Source: Owenia fusiformis (taxonomy: Eukaryota; Annelida; Polychaeta; Sabellida; Oweniidae). Taken from it: DNA of 64,000 nt. Where the stretch lies: NCBI GenBank assembly GCA_903813345.2, contig CAIIXF020000004.1, forward strand, positions 3,493,525 through 3,557,524, written 5' to 3'. Both the position numbers and the translations under genes were made by a program. Under the pieces are notes generated by a model. It saw nothing but the letters and a program-made list of their open reading frames with translations, was not told the DNA's origin and did no database searches. Of this stretch, positions 36,969 through 49,077 are shown in pieces. The first letter of the stretch is position 1, and every line of letters begins with the position of its first letter.

Positions 36969-38076
36969 GTAGCCCGGACAGAATTGTTCAATGGTCACTT
37001 TTTCTTAAATAACTTTTTTAATTTTCAGTATTATCATAGTCTAATCACATATTTGAAAACTATAGTAAAATTCTGACATACAAAAAAAATATTTTAGGGA
37101 CATCTCTTAATTTATTGATATTATAGGCATTCATAGTATGACTGACGCAAATACATAATTCATCATTTTGCCTCATATTTGTTCAAAATGGCGGCATATT
37201 TTGTGAATTTGAATGTTCAGTTGAAAGTTAATATTTAAAGATTGTCATAGGACTATAGGGCCATGCGGCCACCGTTACAATCCTGATGTAATGCAGCAGC
37301 AACTGACCATTCATCAAATACAAGAAATTAACTCCCTCTGAGGGTATATGAAATCAACTCTATTGAAATGTTCGGGGTTGTGTTCAAGAGGATTTGAAAA
37401 GGTGGCGCCCCAATTTGTGGGGTGTGATGAGAGTAGGTCCTCAATCTTTTCAAGAGCTCCAAACAGTCATCTCAGAGGCCATTGAAAAGCTGAAGAACAA
37501 TTCACATGCATGCCAAGGATGGGTTAAGAGGCGTGTGACTGGGAAAGACATTACAAACTGTGACAGTATGACCCTATCGTTGCACAGGTTAAACGAACTA
37601 CATGTAGGGTTGCTAATCCACTACAAGTAACAATGGAATGGCCAAAAATCTTTAAGTCCTGCGACTTTACCACTATACTGTACATACAATGTACAAACCT
37701 TTTTAAGTACTGGTATACATACAAGTCAATTTAAAACAAAGGGTTATAAATGCAGTCATTACCTCATACCAAGGCAGCAGTCTACATGATTTCGTAGGCC
37801 TATATTTCTTAAATATTAATTTTCAACTGAACATTCAAACCACAAAACATGCCGCCATTTTTGAATAAATATGAGACAAAATGGTGAATTATGTATTCGC
37901 GTCACTCATACTATGAACGCCTATAATATCATTAAATTAAGAGATGTTTCATAAATATTTTTTGTATGTAAGAATTTTACTCTAGTTTTCAAATCTGTAA
38001 TCAGATTTTGATAATACTGTAAATTAAAAAAGTTATTAAAGAAAAAGTGACCATTGAACAATTCTGTCCGGGCTAC
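36969..38076. mobile_element. 1.1-kb element with about 280-bp terminal inverted repeats
   Basis: It starts GTAGCCCGGACAGAATTG and ends CAATTCTGTCCGGGCTAC. The arms continue inward for about 280 bp through TGGCGGCATATT / CATGCCGCCATTTT and GAATGTTCAGTTGAAA / TTTTCAACTGAACATTC. The duplicated unit has the uninterrupted site CCAGGGAATATACATCC at 54461-54477, so this is an insertion. The flanks are TA-rich and the exact target duplication is ambiguous. A 78-residue open frame (37394-37630) has no recognised domain. Confidence 0.8.
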
Positions 38077-38597
38077 TATATACATCCTTATGTAGACTGT
38101 TTATTATTGGAAAATATAATGATACATGTAGCTTTGGGTCATTGCTACGTATACTTTTAAATGTATTCAAGGAGTCTCGTGGTCGTACCGATCTCCTCCT
38201 ACTTGACCCCGGTTGATTTTTTTAATCTGCATCATGTTAATCAGTTGTGAACATCATCTTTTTACAATTTACAATAGTCAATATTGACTTATTGTCAAAA
38301 CATCCATATGCTCGTTCTAGAATCTCTATATGCATTCTGATACTCCTAGCATCTTTCCGTTTCAGGGCTGAGAAGAAATGAGATGCCATGGTTTATCATG
38401 ATGCTCTATATGCGTAAGTCACCTATACTGTTCTGATTAAGCTTTTGTTATAAAACTATATATAAGATATGGCATGCCTTTTCTCTTTACATAACAATGT
38501 CTGGTCCTTATAAAAAGTATACTTTTGTTCTAAAGTGATTAAATTCATTCAAAATACATTTCCATATATTTTTCTACATCCATAACAGTAATGGTTT

Positions 38598-39665
38598 TGT
38601 TATTTTCGGAAAATCTCTTGAGTATGGATGAGTGAATAACACATGAATGAGTGAAAGAGAGTAATCTCGTGAGGAGAGACCGAATAAAATCACGTAATGG
38701 GTAGCTTACAAAAGTTCAATAAAAGGGGGCGCCCTCTAAGTAGCTCAAGTGGGGCAACCTATTTAAATTGATGAATAGGTCAGTTACAAGGCGTAGAGAT
38801 CAAGGATAGTTAAGTGGTAGGTGAAGGGCGTAATATCAATGTAGTCGATTAATTATAAATGCTTAAATTGTGAGAGAATATAGGTGATCGTCTAGCTAAC
38901 TATTACTCGCACATTGACAATGAAGAATTATTATGATTATATAATACCAGTCAATATATTTCCTATCACTTATTGGATAGTTTTAGTACTTCAAAATATA
39001 TGTACAATTGTTTCAAAATAACAACACTAGTTACAACTCAGAAGTAGTTACAGATATTGTCTAAGTTACCTAAAACAATGCAAGGTAACCATTTAGTACT
39101 TTTAACTACGGGTTTTAGAACTCCGTATAAAATAGCAATTCAACCAAAAGATTGATGAAATCAAAGAACCAAAATAATGCTAAAGAAACCCGTCCAAGGT
39201 TTTGTAGCTTAATTGACTTACTTGTATTATTGTTGAGCAGCTCTTGGCTTAGACGTGCAGTAGCGTAGACGTTCTTGTAGTTCAATTCCCGAATTTCGAC
39301 CCCGTTAATTTCGTTCGCTGAGTTTCGACCTCTGAATTTCGACCCAGTAATTCTAATGATACCCCTTTTTATACCCTTTTTAACTATGCCCCACGTACTT
39401 TAAACGTTGGCTTAAATTGAGAAATAATAAGTGATTCGTATTGAAAACATGCGTACGAAATATGTAAATAAGTGATTCGTATGTAAAACGTATGTTCAAA
39501 ATATATAAATGATGTACGCCATTTTGGAACGTCTGAACTGCGTCACGCCAGTACCAAGAGCAATGCTCGATCTTAAATGAAAGCTTGTTTACAAATAAGT
39601 TTGACCTTATTAGGTCACCGGGTCATAGAAACACATGTTGGTGTTGTGAAATACTACACTCAACA
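38598..39665. mobile_element. Probable solo LTR, 1,068 bp
   Basis: The segment starts TGTTATTTTCGG and ends ACACTCAACA (TGT...ACA), with GTTT directly repeated at 38594-97 and 39666-69. The corresponding site of the other unit (around 54905-54925) is uninterrupted. AATAAA (about 38683) and runs of GAATTTCGACC-like repeats lie inside. No coding domain or second LTR is seen. Inferred product of LTR-LTR recombination of a Ty3-like element. Confidence 0.55.
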
Positions 39666-39966
39666 GTTTACTACGATTATAGTGATTAGGCTTTTAATCA
39701 ACTCAACCTGAAGGTACATATTGAACTGCCAAATGGGTTGGGTGTAGATTTTCGGCAATTTTGAGCAACTCTTCTAAGAGTCCACATGAACTTTTCAATT
39801 ATTTACATTTCAAACTTCTAACAAAACAGAAACAAATTCAGTGCCTATTTAACAGTAATCTTGAGTGTATAACCGAAAGCCAAACGTTTGTAGGTGGTAT
39901 ATGGTGACAATTTAAAGCAAAGTTGGGTCCAGTCAAGCATTCCTCAACTGTTGTCAAATCATAATG

Positions 39967-42128
39967 CACTGGCTGCCAGCTAAGTAGATTTAATCGTAGT
40001 TATGTAAACAGATACTAGTTGGCGCTTCTTAACATTAAACATCTAATAAGGTAATTAGTGAGATAAGCCAGGCAGTGAATCTTATTGGATCAGCTACAGC
40101 TTAATGCCTATGGTGTATTATCTGACAGCAAGCATCACCATGATGTTTTATTGCCATAACATTAACAAGTAGAATTAAAATCATCAAAGTCAATTTAAAC
40201 TAGATAATGGCAACTCCGCGGAGTAGCAAATCCCAACGAACAAAATATCAATTACTGAATTCCAATCAATTATACTCATTACTTTGGTTAAAATTGAAAA
40301 ATTTAGATTTTAATATTGCGAATTCCTGCAAAGCAGCCATTTTGAATTTCCTGAGGTACAAATCTGAAAAATGATACCATAATTGTGATCTACTCCAAAA
40401 TTCCTTCAATTTGAGTATTATATAGCCATACTTTGAAGGGATCGAAAAATTATTGCGAAATCGTACATTAGACGGCCATTTTGAATTTTACGAGGCTCGA
40501 ATCAGAAAAAAGATACAATATTTACAATCTACTCTTAATTGCCTTTCATTTGAGTATAATAAAGCTATACTTCAGAAAGATCTAAAAATTAGCGAAAATT
40601 TCTGTTTTCCTGACCCCCCATACACGGCCCCTGGGGGTCAGGATGAAAAACACGGAATATATGTGAAATAGATAGATGTTGCGAATATACTACCAAAATT
40701 TCAAACAATAATATTAATTGCTTTGGTTTAGAATGAAAAATTTATGATTTTTGCGAAAAAGTCCCGTCATTTTTAAAGTGGCGGCCATCTTGAAATTTTT
40801 TTTTTTGCGTAGAACTATTCACCAATATACATCTTTCCACCAAATATGAAGAAAATCCGTCAACTAATATTTGAGTTATCTTCCGGACGGACGGACGGAC
40901 TGACTGACTGACGGACTGACAGACTGACGGACTGACGGACGGACGGAGGGCTTCACTATATCCCTACCGAACTTCGTTCGTTGGGATAATTATACTAATA
41001 GCTAAAAATGAAAGTACTCTAAATATCATTCTGGATCAAAAAAATTACCTGTATCAATCTAATTTGGTGTATCTTGTATTTGAGTCTAATATGTTTGTGA
41101 GTGTATGTATTTCTGGGTGGGTACATCCTGGGGGGGATACAAGTGTTATGGTTTGTTATTTGAGTTGAGGATGATAAAACAAAGAATTCATTACTCACCT
41201 ATCAGCTGATTGGTGCTCTGTTTATTTTTTAATTTCCAATTTGTTCATTTTCATGTCAGATATTTTACATAATTATCCAGCAACTGTCTGATGCACATAC
41301 AACTGTATAATATCCATTTATTGTTTGTACTTTTTATGTTTTCTCTTTGTGTTGAGTCAATATGTCTGTTACAGATACTTTAAAATATGCATAGCACCGT
41401 TGGACATATTTTATCCCGTTATTTGGATGGACAGATAGACCGTCTTTATCTAGATTTTCTTTATGCAGATTTTTTTCTAAAACAACAATGCAATAGGTTT
41501 TGCCTTTTTTTATAAATAACTTTTAATAAATTGAGTGTTTGCAATGTTTATTTTTGCATTTCTAAGTCCTCCATCACTCTAAGTACTTGCTTATTTGTGT
41601 ATACTGATTCAACTTTAAGCTAATTACCTGTTGGAGGGGGTGTCTTAGATTTAAATTTTCTCAAATTCTGCTGGTGGAAAGTGAATCAAATCTTTTAGAC
41701 CTTGCAGAGGATACTCTAAACTTAAACACATAGGAAAAAGTACTAACTTTCCATCAGGAAAATTTTTCCTATATCAGTTTAAAGTTAATGGACATTAAGA
41801 TGATCCAAACTCAGAGAAATGGGTAGAAAAGTTTAGATGTTAAATCATCCCAAGTGAATCATTATCTCCTTAATGTCTTAACATCAAAGAGTAAGTCAAG
41901 CCCTTTAGAAATAGTTTGTACAAGAGAAAGATACTCTTACTAAGTCAAAGGGTTAGTTTTAAGCATTTAAAATACACATTAAAAGGGAAGAACTTCAGGC
42001 ATTTTGATGCTCATTATGTTGCTAGGCAACAGCAGCAAGTGGTGATGCTATGAATATTAAGCAGGGATATTATGTTACAGTAGCTACTGGATTAAATCTA
42101 ACAAAGTTAGCCTAGCTGGTAGCCAGTG
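39967..42128. mobile_element. 2.16-kb CACTG-ended DNA transposon remnant in SLC22-C
   Basis: The left end is CACTGGCTGCCAGCTAAG and the right end CTAGCTGGTAGCCAGTG, flanked by AATG (39963-66 and 42129-32). CACTR ends with short target duplications are features of CACTA/Chapaev-type elements. No transposase frame is seen. It contains the nested repeat at 40230-40986. It separates the SLC22-C coding end from its 3' flank (39650-39966, matching 54915-55232). Confidence 0.65.
40230..40986. repeat. Repeat element ending in a GACG/GACT microsatellite
   Basis: The ends ATCCCAACGAAC and GTTCGTTGGGAT are inverted. Inside, a roughly 170-200 bp unit (AGCCATTTTGAATTT, AAATCTGAAAAATGATAC-like, ATTTGAGTAT) recurs three to four times. 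The element finishes with a (GACG/GACT)n tract at 40872-40947. Confidence 0.65.
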
Positions 42129-42473
42129 AATGATGAAAAATACATCATTTGTTTTCTTTTTTGCTGCTTTTTCAACGTTGACAACTTCGTCATATTGGGC
42201 AGTGCCAAATATTTCCGCTTCTTCGAGTGTCTCAGGAAGACAATTCCTTTTAGTTTCTGGTAAACGAAAAGCAAGAAGTCCGGCCACTAAAGAAAAGAAT
42301 CCTAGTACAATATAAGGAAGACCATGCCATATGCGCCCCATCAGAGGAATCTGAGGGCTTATCAGACCGCCGATACGTCCCATGCTTGATCCACTCCCAA
42401 CACCGACGTTCCTTGCGGGGGACGGGAAGATTTCACTGCTGCATAAGTATATTACCCTGAACACTATGTTAAG
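42084..42473 (-). pseudogene. SLC22-family transporter copy C, truncated 3' remnant
   Basis: From 42473 downward the frame matches the last quarter of SLC22-B: FRVIYLCSSEIFPSPARNV, SPQIPLMGRIW, ALPETK-like and LPETLEEAEIFGTA. It begins abruptly at a breakpoint: 42474 onward matches the flank at 31864, so about 450 N-terminal codons are missing. At the other end the frame runs into the CACTG element (from 42128), adding an unrelated tail before the stop at 42084. Two independent lesions, so certainly not a working transporter. Confidence 0.85.
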
Positions 42474-44554
42474 ATTTTAAATAAAAACAACAACAAAATA
42501 TTAGGAGACAATTGATATTTTATTGTAATATTGTTCTTTATTTAAAATTGTAAGCTACATATTTTTAGTATATAAACCATGCATGATGATTACACGGAAA
42601 GCTGGTGAATATTGACATTCGGATACAGATACCATCGTATATATGTTATCGTTACTTTTTTCACAAAAATCGACATCTACATAACTAATTATATGATGAC
42701 TTCATTGGTCCATACTCAAAGATAGATACAGTCAGTTATGGAGATTCAAAAACCAACATCGTAAAGATACTCCAATAGAGAGATTTCGCAACTCACTTAT
42801 AGCATTGTTTATTATTCTCGTTTTAACCACACATACGTAGCAACACAATAGAATGAACTGTTTTTTTATTTTTGAGAATGTATAGCTTTAACAAAGGGAA
42901 AGTGCATTATTTTTCTATTGTTTTTAAAGAATGTACACTTGGCATTAGCTATCCAAAAACCTTCGTACACTAAAGCTGAACTAATTTAATCTTATCCACT
43001 CTTTCGATAGTTGAATAGTAAAAGAGATCAAACTTCAAACGGACCATGCCTTGTTGCATACTGTACATTAAAGCTGACCAAATTACACTCACTCACTTCT
43101 CAATACACTAATCCCATAGTCAATACAAAAGAAATTTTTCCTAAACGTTTTCTAAAATTGGATTATGGACAATTTATCATCCAAAAGAGTCAGTAGTCAG
43201 TACCCATTGTATTCTTTCAGTTAGATAAACAATTCGTCTTGGGTCTTAGGAGAAAATAATGGCCTCGGAACTTCGCCCCTTGGCCATTATTTTTTCCTAA
43301 TCTCCACGACTCATTGTTTATCCATTGCATAAGTAATACGTTATACATGAATGATAAACATGCTACAAGTGAGTTGTGAAATCTCTCTACTGATAAATAT
43401 ATTTCCACATATTGATGTGATTATTATTTAGAGATACATATTTATTTAGATAGATGGTGTTTGATACAATAGTAAATGTAATATGAGAAAGTTAATACCG
43501 ATGCCCACTCTCACTTCGTTTGTTTCATCTCTCAACGATCGCGAGAATGCACTGGTTATACAAAGGCCGATTTAGAAGTTCTGATAAAAATGCTGTCTCT
43601 TTTTCTTAAGTACAGAAAATCACCTGAAACTTTTACACAATTTACATAATTTATAATTCAATACTTTTCAGAATGATTGATTAACAGAAAATTTTAAAAT
43701 CACACATTTACTAAACCATAGTAGAGGCACTAAGTCCAGGACTTGAGCTCGTATGGACGTCATAACTTATATTGAAAATCTGTGAAATCGAAATCCTATT
43801 TGAATATATAAGCACAAGTGCCAAAGGAAAAGGAACAAAAGTTGTAATGGAACTTGGCATGAAAAAGCAAACTCTTAGTGCATACCAGTCAAGAAAAACA
43901 AACCCCATATAGCCCAAAACCATGATCTAACGTGAAAAGAAACAATGTCTAATACCCCCTTTCCCCGCCATTCAAGAACCAATATCACAATCCAAGACCG
44001 GAAAACCAAGGGACATTTCATCCATACTGAAGTCATTACAATACATGTTGAAGAAAAATTAGAAATTGAGAAAAAGATCAATGAAGATACTCAAAATGAT
44101 GTCCTTCTGCATTAAAACACTGCATTAATACATTCTGGTATCTATCCACCCACTATTTATACATGTGTCGGCAGCATTCCTGATTTCAACAAATGTTCTA
44201 AAATATGAGACACTTGGATCCCTCTCTAGGGATGGTCCAAAGTCCAAACACAACAAAGGGGAGCATTATCTGGGAAATATGGAGAATGTCCTTATACAGG
44301 TACCTTCTGTCCAAATACATCTATATTTAACTTGATGCTGATAATATTGCAGACCATGCCAGATTGCCAAAAACAGCCATTTTGTAGAATTAAGCAACCT
44401 TGTAGTGAGATTTTGATAATTTATTCAAAATAAAAGTAATTTCAAACTTCGCAAATATTACCCAGTCCCGCTATAGCGTTATTGAGGTTACCATAGCAAC
44501 CATAACTTTAGAAATATTTGTAACCAACATCTAAAAACTTATGAGAAAATGAAT
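42474..44554. other. Duplicated flank of the GS unit, no gene
   Basis: 42474-42700 and 44480-44554 match 31864-32190. The intervening sequence is extra and includes a hairpin at 43245-43302 (GGAGAAAATAATGGCC ... GGCCATTATTTTTTCC) and the dispersed repeat at 43860-44060. Confidence 0.55.
43860..44060. repeat. Dispersed repeat, copy 2 (see 22180-22480)
   Basis: Collinear short matches with 22180-22480 as listed there, separated by indels. Confidence 0.45.
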
Positions 44555-44865
44555 GGCTTATGGGCCATGTAAACCTGCACAGAATATGCAAATTAGATAG
44601 ATACATACATTATTATATGTATTTATATATATGTATGATATATATATACAATCATGGAATATGTTAATTAGATAGACTAGATACATGTATAGAACTAGAT
44701 ACATAACAATTAATTTATTAGTTGGCATAGAATATGTGATTTTAATAACAATAATTCGTGAATATCCTACATTGAGATATCTATGAATATGCTTTAATTT
44801 ATGAGATATATGTGTATTCTATACATGTTATATATGTATGTATTTGTATATATCTTCTAAGCTGG

Positions 44866-45215
44866 TCCCCAGTCCCCAGTTCCCAGTTTGAGATACCTAT
44901 ATTGTTATATATAATATGTATGTATTTGTATGTATCTTTTAAGAAAGTCCCCAGTCCCCAGTTCCCAGTTTGAGATATCTATATGCTATATATAATATGT
45001 ATGTATGTATTTGTATGTATCTTCTAAGCTGGTCCCCAGTCCCCAGTTCCCAGTTTGAGGTATCTATATGTGATATATATGTATGTATCTGTATGTATCT
45101 TTTAAGAAGGTCCCCAGTCCCCAGTTCCCAGTTTGAGATATCTATGTTTGTGTATATATGTATTTGTATGTATCTTCTAAGTTGGTCCCCAGTCCCCAGT
45201 TCCCATTTTGAAATA
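44866..45215. repeat. Minisatellite in the left terminal repeat (about 80-bp unit, 5 copies)
   Basis: Each unit has a GC-rich core GTCCCCAGTCCCCAGTTCCC followed by AGTTTGAGATATCTATAT and an AT-rich spacer of TATGTATTTGTATGTATC. Confidence 0.9.
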
Positions 45216-45849
45216 TCCATGTTAAAGTATGTAAACTATTTTAAAGTAAATTTTAATCATTTAAGATTCATCTTGATCCATTCTCTTTCATGAGTTGATA
45301 GCACTGAGGATGAATCCTACATAAAACCTCATTTAGATGTGATTTAAAACATGGAAATATAAGTTGTGTACAGAGAAAATTAAAACATAATCATATTGAC
45401 CTTTTATATCAACTTCTCTTATTGCACGTTTAATGGTATAGACTGGACTGGTGTAGGTGGAAGAGTCATCTAATAGCCATTAAGTTATCGTGTTTACATA
45501 ACACTTTAAATTCAAGAACAGCCAGATTTTATTTAGGCAGAACTTCAATGTCTATCTGATATACATGTAAAACAAAATATGTGAAAATTATAAAGATTGA
45601 CCTTTTTGTTATCATAGTCACAAAAAGTTTAACCTTTCCATAGAGACTGTAGAGTTGACGTCCTGGATATTTAGGAGAACCTGTAGAGGATTGGTATCAA
45701 TATGGTGAACTTTTTGAACACACGTTTCTCTAAAATCGGTCATCAAAAAATTCTAAAAATATTACACATCGTCAATTTAATGGTCATCTTTTGAATGGTA
45801 ACAATATAATTTGAAAAAAATTTATAAACATTTCTCTATATTGTTTTAA

Positions 45850-46185
45850 AAAAAACACATCAAACACTTCTTTTGTTCCTGGTATCATATGCTAAGAATG
45901 AAATTAAACATCTTTCTGAACCTCATTGGAACAAAACGACATAAATACAACATGTTTAGGTCTCTCAATATTGTAGTTGTATAAAGGAAATTTTGGTTGA
46001 TTTTGAAAAAGTATCTTGTTAATGAAATAAAAGGTTTATCTTGATTTCTATCTATTTTTGGGGGGTTTTGTTTTACTTTTTTGAATAGTTTTTTAAAATC
46101 AACCAAAAAATCCTTTGTATTCAAACAAGATTCAGAAAGACATTTTATTTCCTTTTTAAGAATTGGTAGAAAGGAGCAAAAACAA
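45850..46185. repeat. Fold-back element, copy 2 (see 19105-19485)
   Basis: Shares AACCTCATTGGAACAAAACG, GTTTAGGTCTCTCAATA and GAAATAAAAGGTTTATCTT with copy 1. The right arm is partly rearranged. Confidence 0.7.
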
Positions 46186-48025
46186 CTGCACTAAAAAACA
46201 AAAAATGTTAACAAAAACAGTTCTATAAGATATTTCTAATACTTTTACTTTCTGAATTTCCAAAGTTGGAGCGATATTACACTCTTTACAATGGAGTTCC
46301 TTAATTGAAGTTGGATTCCAAATAAGCAAACTTGGAGATAGATATGTTTCAGGAACTCCAGTTATTTGAAGCTCATTACTTTTAAAAAGTACTGATGACC
46401 TTTGATTCTTGCTTTTTTATAACTATCTAATTTTGCTTCAATATATTGAAAAGGTAGAGAATTCATAATACATTGTAATACATTAGACTGAAAGTTTCTG
46501 AAATTGACTCTATTTAAAATCAGTATCAAGATAAGACATAAAATGATCCATCTTAAGTAGACATATATGTTTGGTTAAGTAACAGCTTATCAGCTTTATA
46601 GTGCTACATATAACTGTATAATTCTTTTCCAATCTGGAAAGCATCTGTGTTTCTTGTCAGTGTTTGGGTTGACAGCAGGTTGACAGATTATTTAGGATTT
46701 AAACAGTGGCGTAGCCAGGATTGGGTGACCAGGGGTTCTATTTTTATGTCATTCACAAATCTCCCCCCCCCCCCCCTTCACTGGGATTCCTCAAATAAAA
46801 ACATTTGTGTGCAGTTTGTACAATTTACACTCCCTACAAATGTTTGGCAATCCCAACTAACCTTCATTAAGTAAACATGGAAATAGACAATTGAATTTGA
46901 ATTTTATTTAACAAAAATTATGTCTCTATTTACGTTAAACAAAGTCTGAAAGTAATAGACTTTATCAAGAAACCTCTCCCATCGAAATAACAGGACGTAT
47001 AAATGATTTTTAAAAATGACCTTGTAGCTTTGTAACTTTGTTCACAAAGTAAAATAAACACGCACCTTGCAAAAAAAGTTAGACAACTTAATTATCTGCA
47101 TCAAAATATTTTTTGGTGACTTTTACTGAATATATATCCTGAAATCTGGTTTGCCCCGAATACACCATTTTTTCGTCTAATTTTTGGAAGACCCTGGAGC
47201 ATAATTTTTTACCAAGGAATATCAACTATTTCGCACAATTTATTCTTTAACTTCGAAGCTACTTCATCTTGGACAACATTAATCACCCCATGCAATGGCT
47301 TATCATTATTTTGCAGGAATATTGTTGGAACCCAGTTAGGATCAAATGCACTTAGTTATTGAAAATTTCGCAGATACCCTCTACTCTGAAAGATCGTTCT
47401 TCTATGATAACTTTTCACAACGTTTACACGAAGGCTTTTTAAACTATCCTGGATAGTCGTATAACTGATGAAAACATCTGTTATTTCAATAAGTGAGTCT
47501 CGGTTATGCTTTGTTTTTAAAAAAGTTATAAATATTTCTTTGGACGTCCCCGGAGCTGGTAAGTCCCCCGGACCAAATCAACTTCAATTGATAATAAAAA
47601 CGTTTTGAAGCATATAGGTAGGTCATTTTTAAATACAAGCGACTGTTCGAATATGATAATCATATATCATATCAGACGGCTTGATAACAAAATAGGCCTA
47701 CATTATTTGAATATTAATACCATATGATTTTTATTGTTTTTTATTATATAATTTATTCGCTAAACATATCATGAATGACATTAACATGCTCCACCAACGT
47801 TTGATTTTCGTGAAAATGGAGAGCAAGTACACTAAAACGATAACAATATAAACATTATATAATCTCTAAGATGAGTGGAGTGTATCTGAAAAAACAAAAC
47901 TTTTTTTTGCAATGGATTGATTTTTCCTTGAAAAAGTGATGGGTAATAAATAATGCTTGTGTTGTGTTTATAATTGCTTTTAAATGATTCATTTCACAAC
48001 ATTTTTATTATTCAACGCAATTGAT

Positions 48026-48061
48026 TTAGAGGATTTGCCAGCCCCTGGGCAAATCCTCTAA
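48026..48061. repeat. Perfect 14-bp stem hairpin
   Basis: TTAGAGGATTTGCC and GGCAAATCCTCTAA flank an 8-nt loop. It lies within about 150 bp of the midpoint of the 6.7-kb element. No U-tract follows, so no terminator role is suggested. Confidence 0.6.
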
Positions 48062-48924
48062 GAAATTTTAATTGAAATAAAACAAAACAGAGATGTACAC
48101 ATTTGAAAGAACATGTGTTTCATCAATATCCCGACTATTCCAGATATTCATTCGGGTAAATGTTGTAAAAATCTTTCGGAGTATGGGACGTCTGCTTTGT
48201 TTTCAATAACTTTCAATAACTTTGTATTGGACATAACCTGGCTTAAAGCAAAATTCCTACAAAAGACTGATTTAGCCATTGCCCAAGATGATTTATTTTG
48301 TCCGAGAAGAAGCAGCTTTTAATAAATGGCGAAATGATTGTTACTTCTAAATGTAAAATCTCATGCCATGGGATCTTCCCAAAATTGAACGATCTAACCC
48401 CGTGCCTAAGATTGCCAAACTTCTTGAGAGAAGTGTAACTTCACTATGACATGTTTTTAACAAAATAAGGCTCTCGTGTTCACGATAACAAATATCAATT
48501 CATTTACTGGTCATATATGTAGTTCTCAAATTGCAAAGTAATTAATGTATCTGGTTATTGCTATGAATTTTTCCGCAAAATAATATTTTGGGAAATCCCG
48601 ACCGGGGGTTCGTTCGAACCCACCGAACCCCCGCTGCCTACGGCTATGGATTAGATGTAGGTTATGGGTTTGTCTCATTACTGTAGTCTTGACTGAATTA
48701 ACTGTTTTCCTCTAGAAGATACTGGCTGATTCAATGTAAATATATAATTCAAAGACAATTTTAAAGAGTTCTTTAAAGTTAAAGTACTGTCAAGTCTGGA
48801 GTAAAGTTAAAATTTCTATAATGAAATATAATGTATAAAAATACTATATTGGAATCACTTATATTTTTAGAGACTATGACCATTTCCGCTTACCATTTTT
48901 GACTTATATACATGTACCTATCAT

Positions 48925-49077
48925 AGGCGTAGCCAGGAGGGAGGGACTATGACCAATAAAAATAAGAGCTTTAAAATGCATTTTATTTGAAGCTTCTAGC
49001 TCAGTATTGAAAGAAATAGCAAAAATTTGGCGATTGCCCCCCCCCCCCCGACTGAAAGCTGGCTTAGCCCCTGCATA
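48925..49077. repeat. CGTAGCCAG-ended repeat
   Basis: Begins TAGGCGTAGCCAGGAGGG and ends GAAAGCTGGCTTAGCCCCTG after a C11 tract: imperfect inverted ends of a widespread animal repeat type. Fragments also occur at 12800, 13540 and 46705. Confidence 0.5.

Noticed and set aside
44939-45293. Repetitive short proteins on both strands over the ~80-bp array (also at 50652-50843)
   Set aside because: They arise from the minisatellite in the terminal repeats of the 6.7-kb element.
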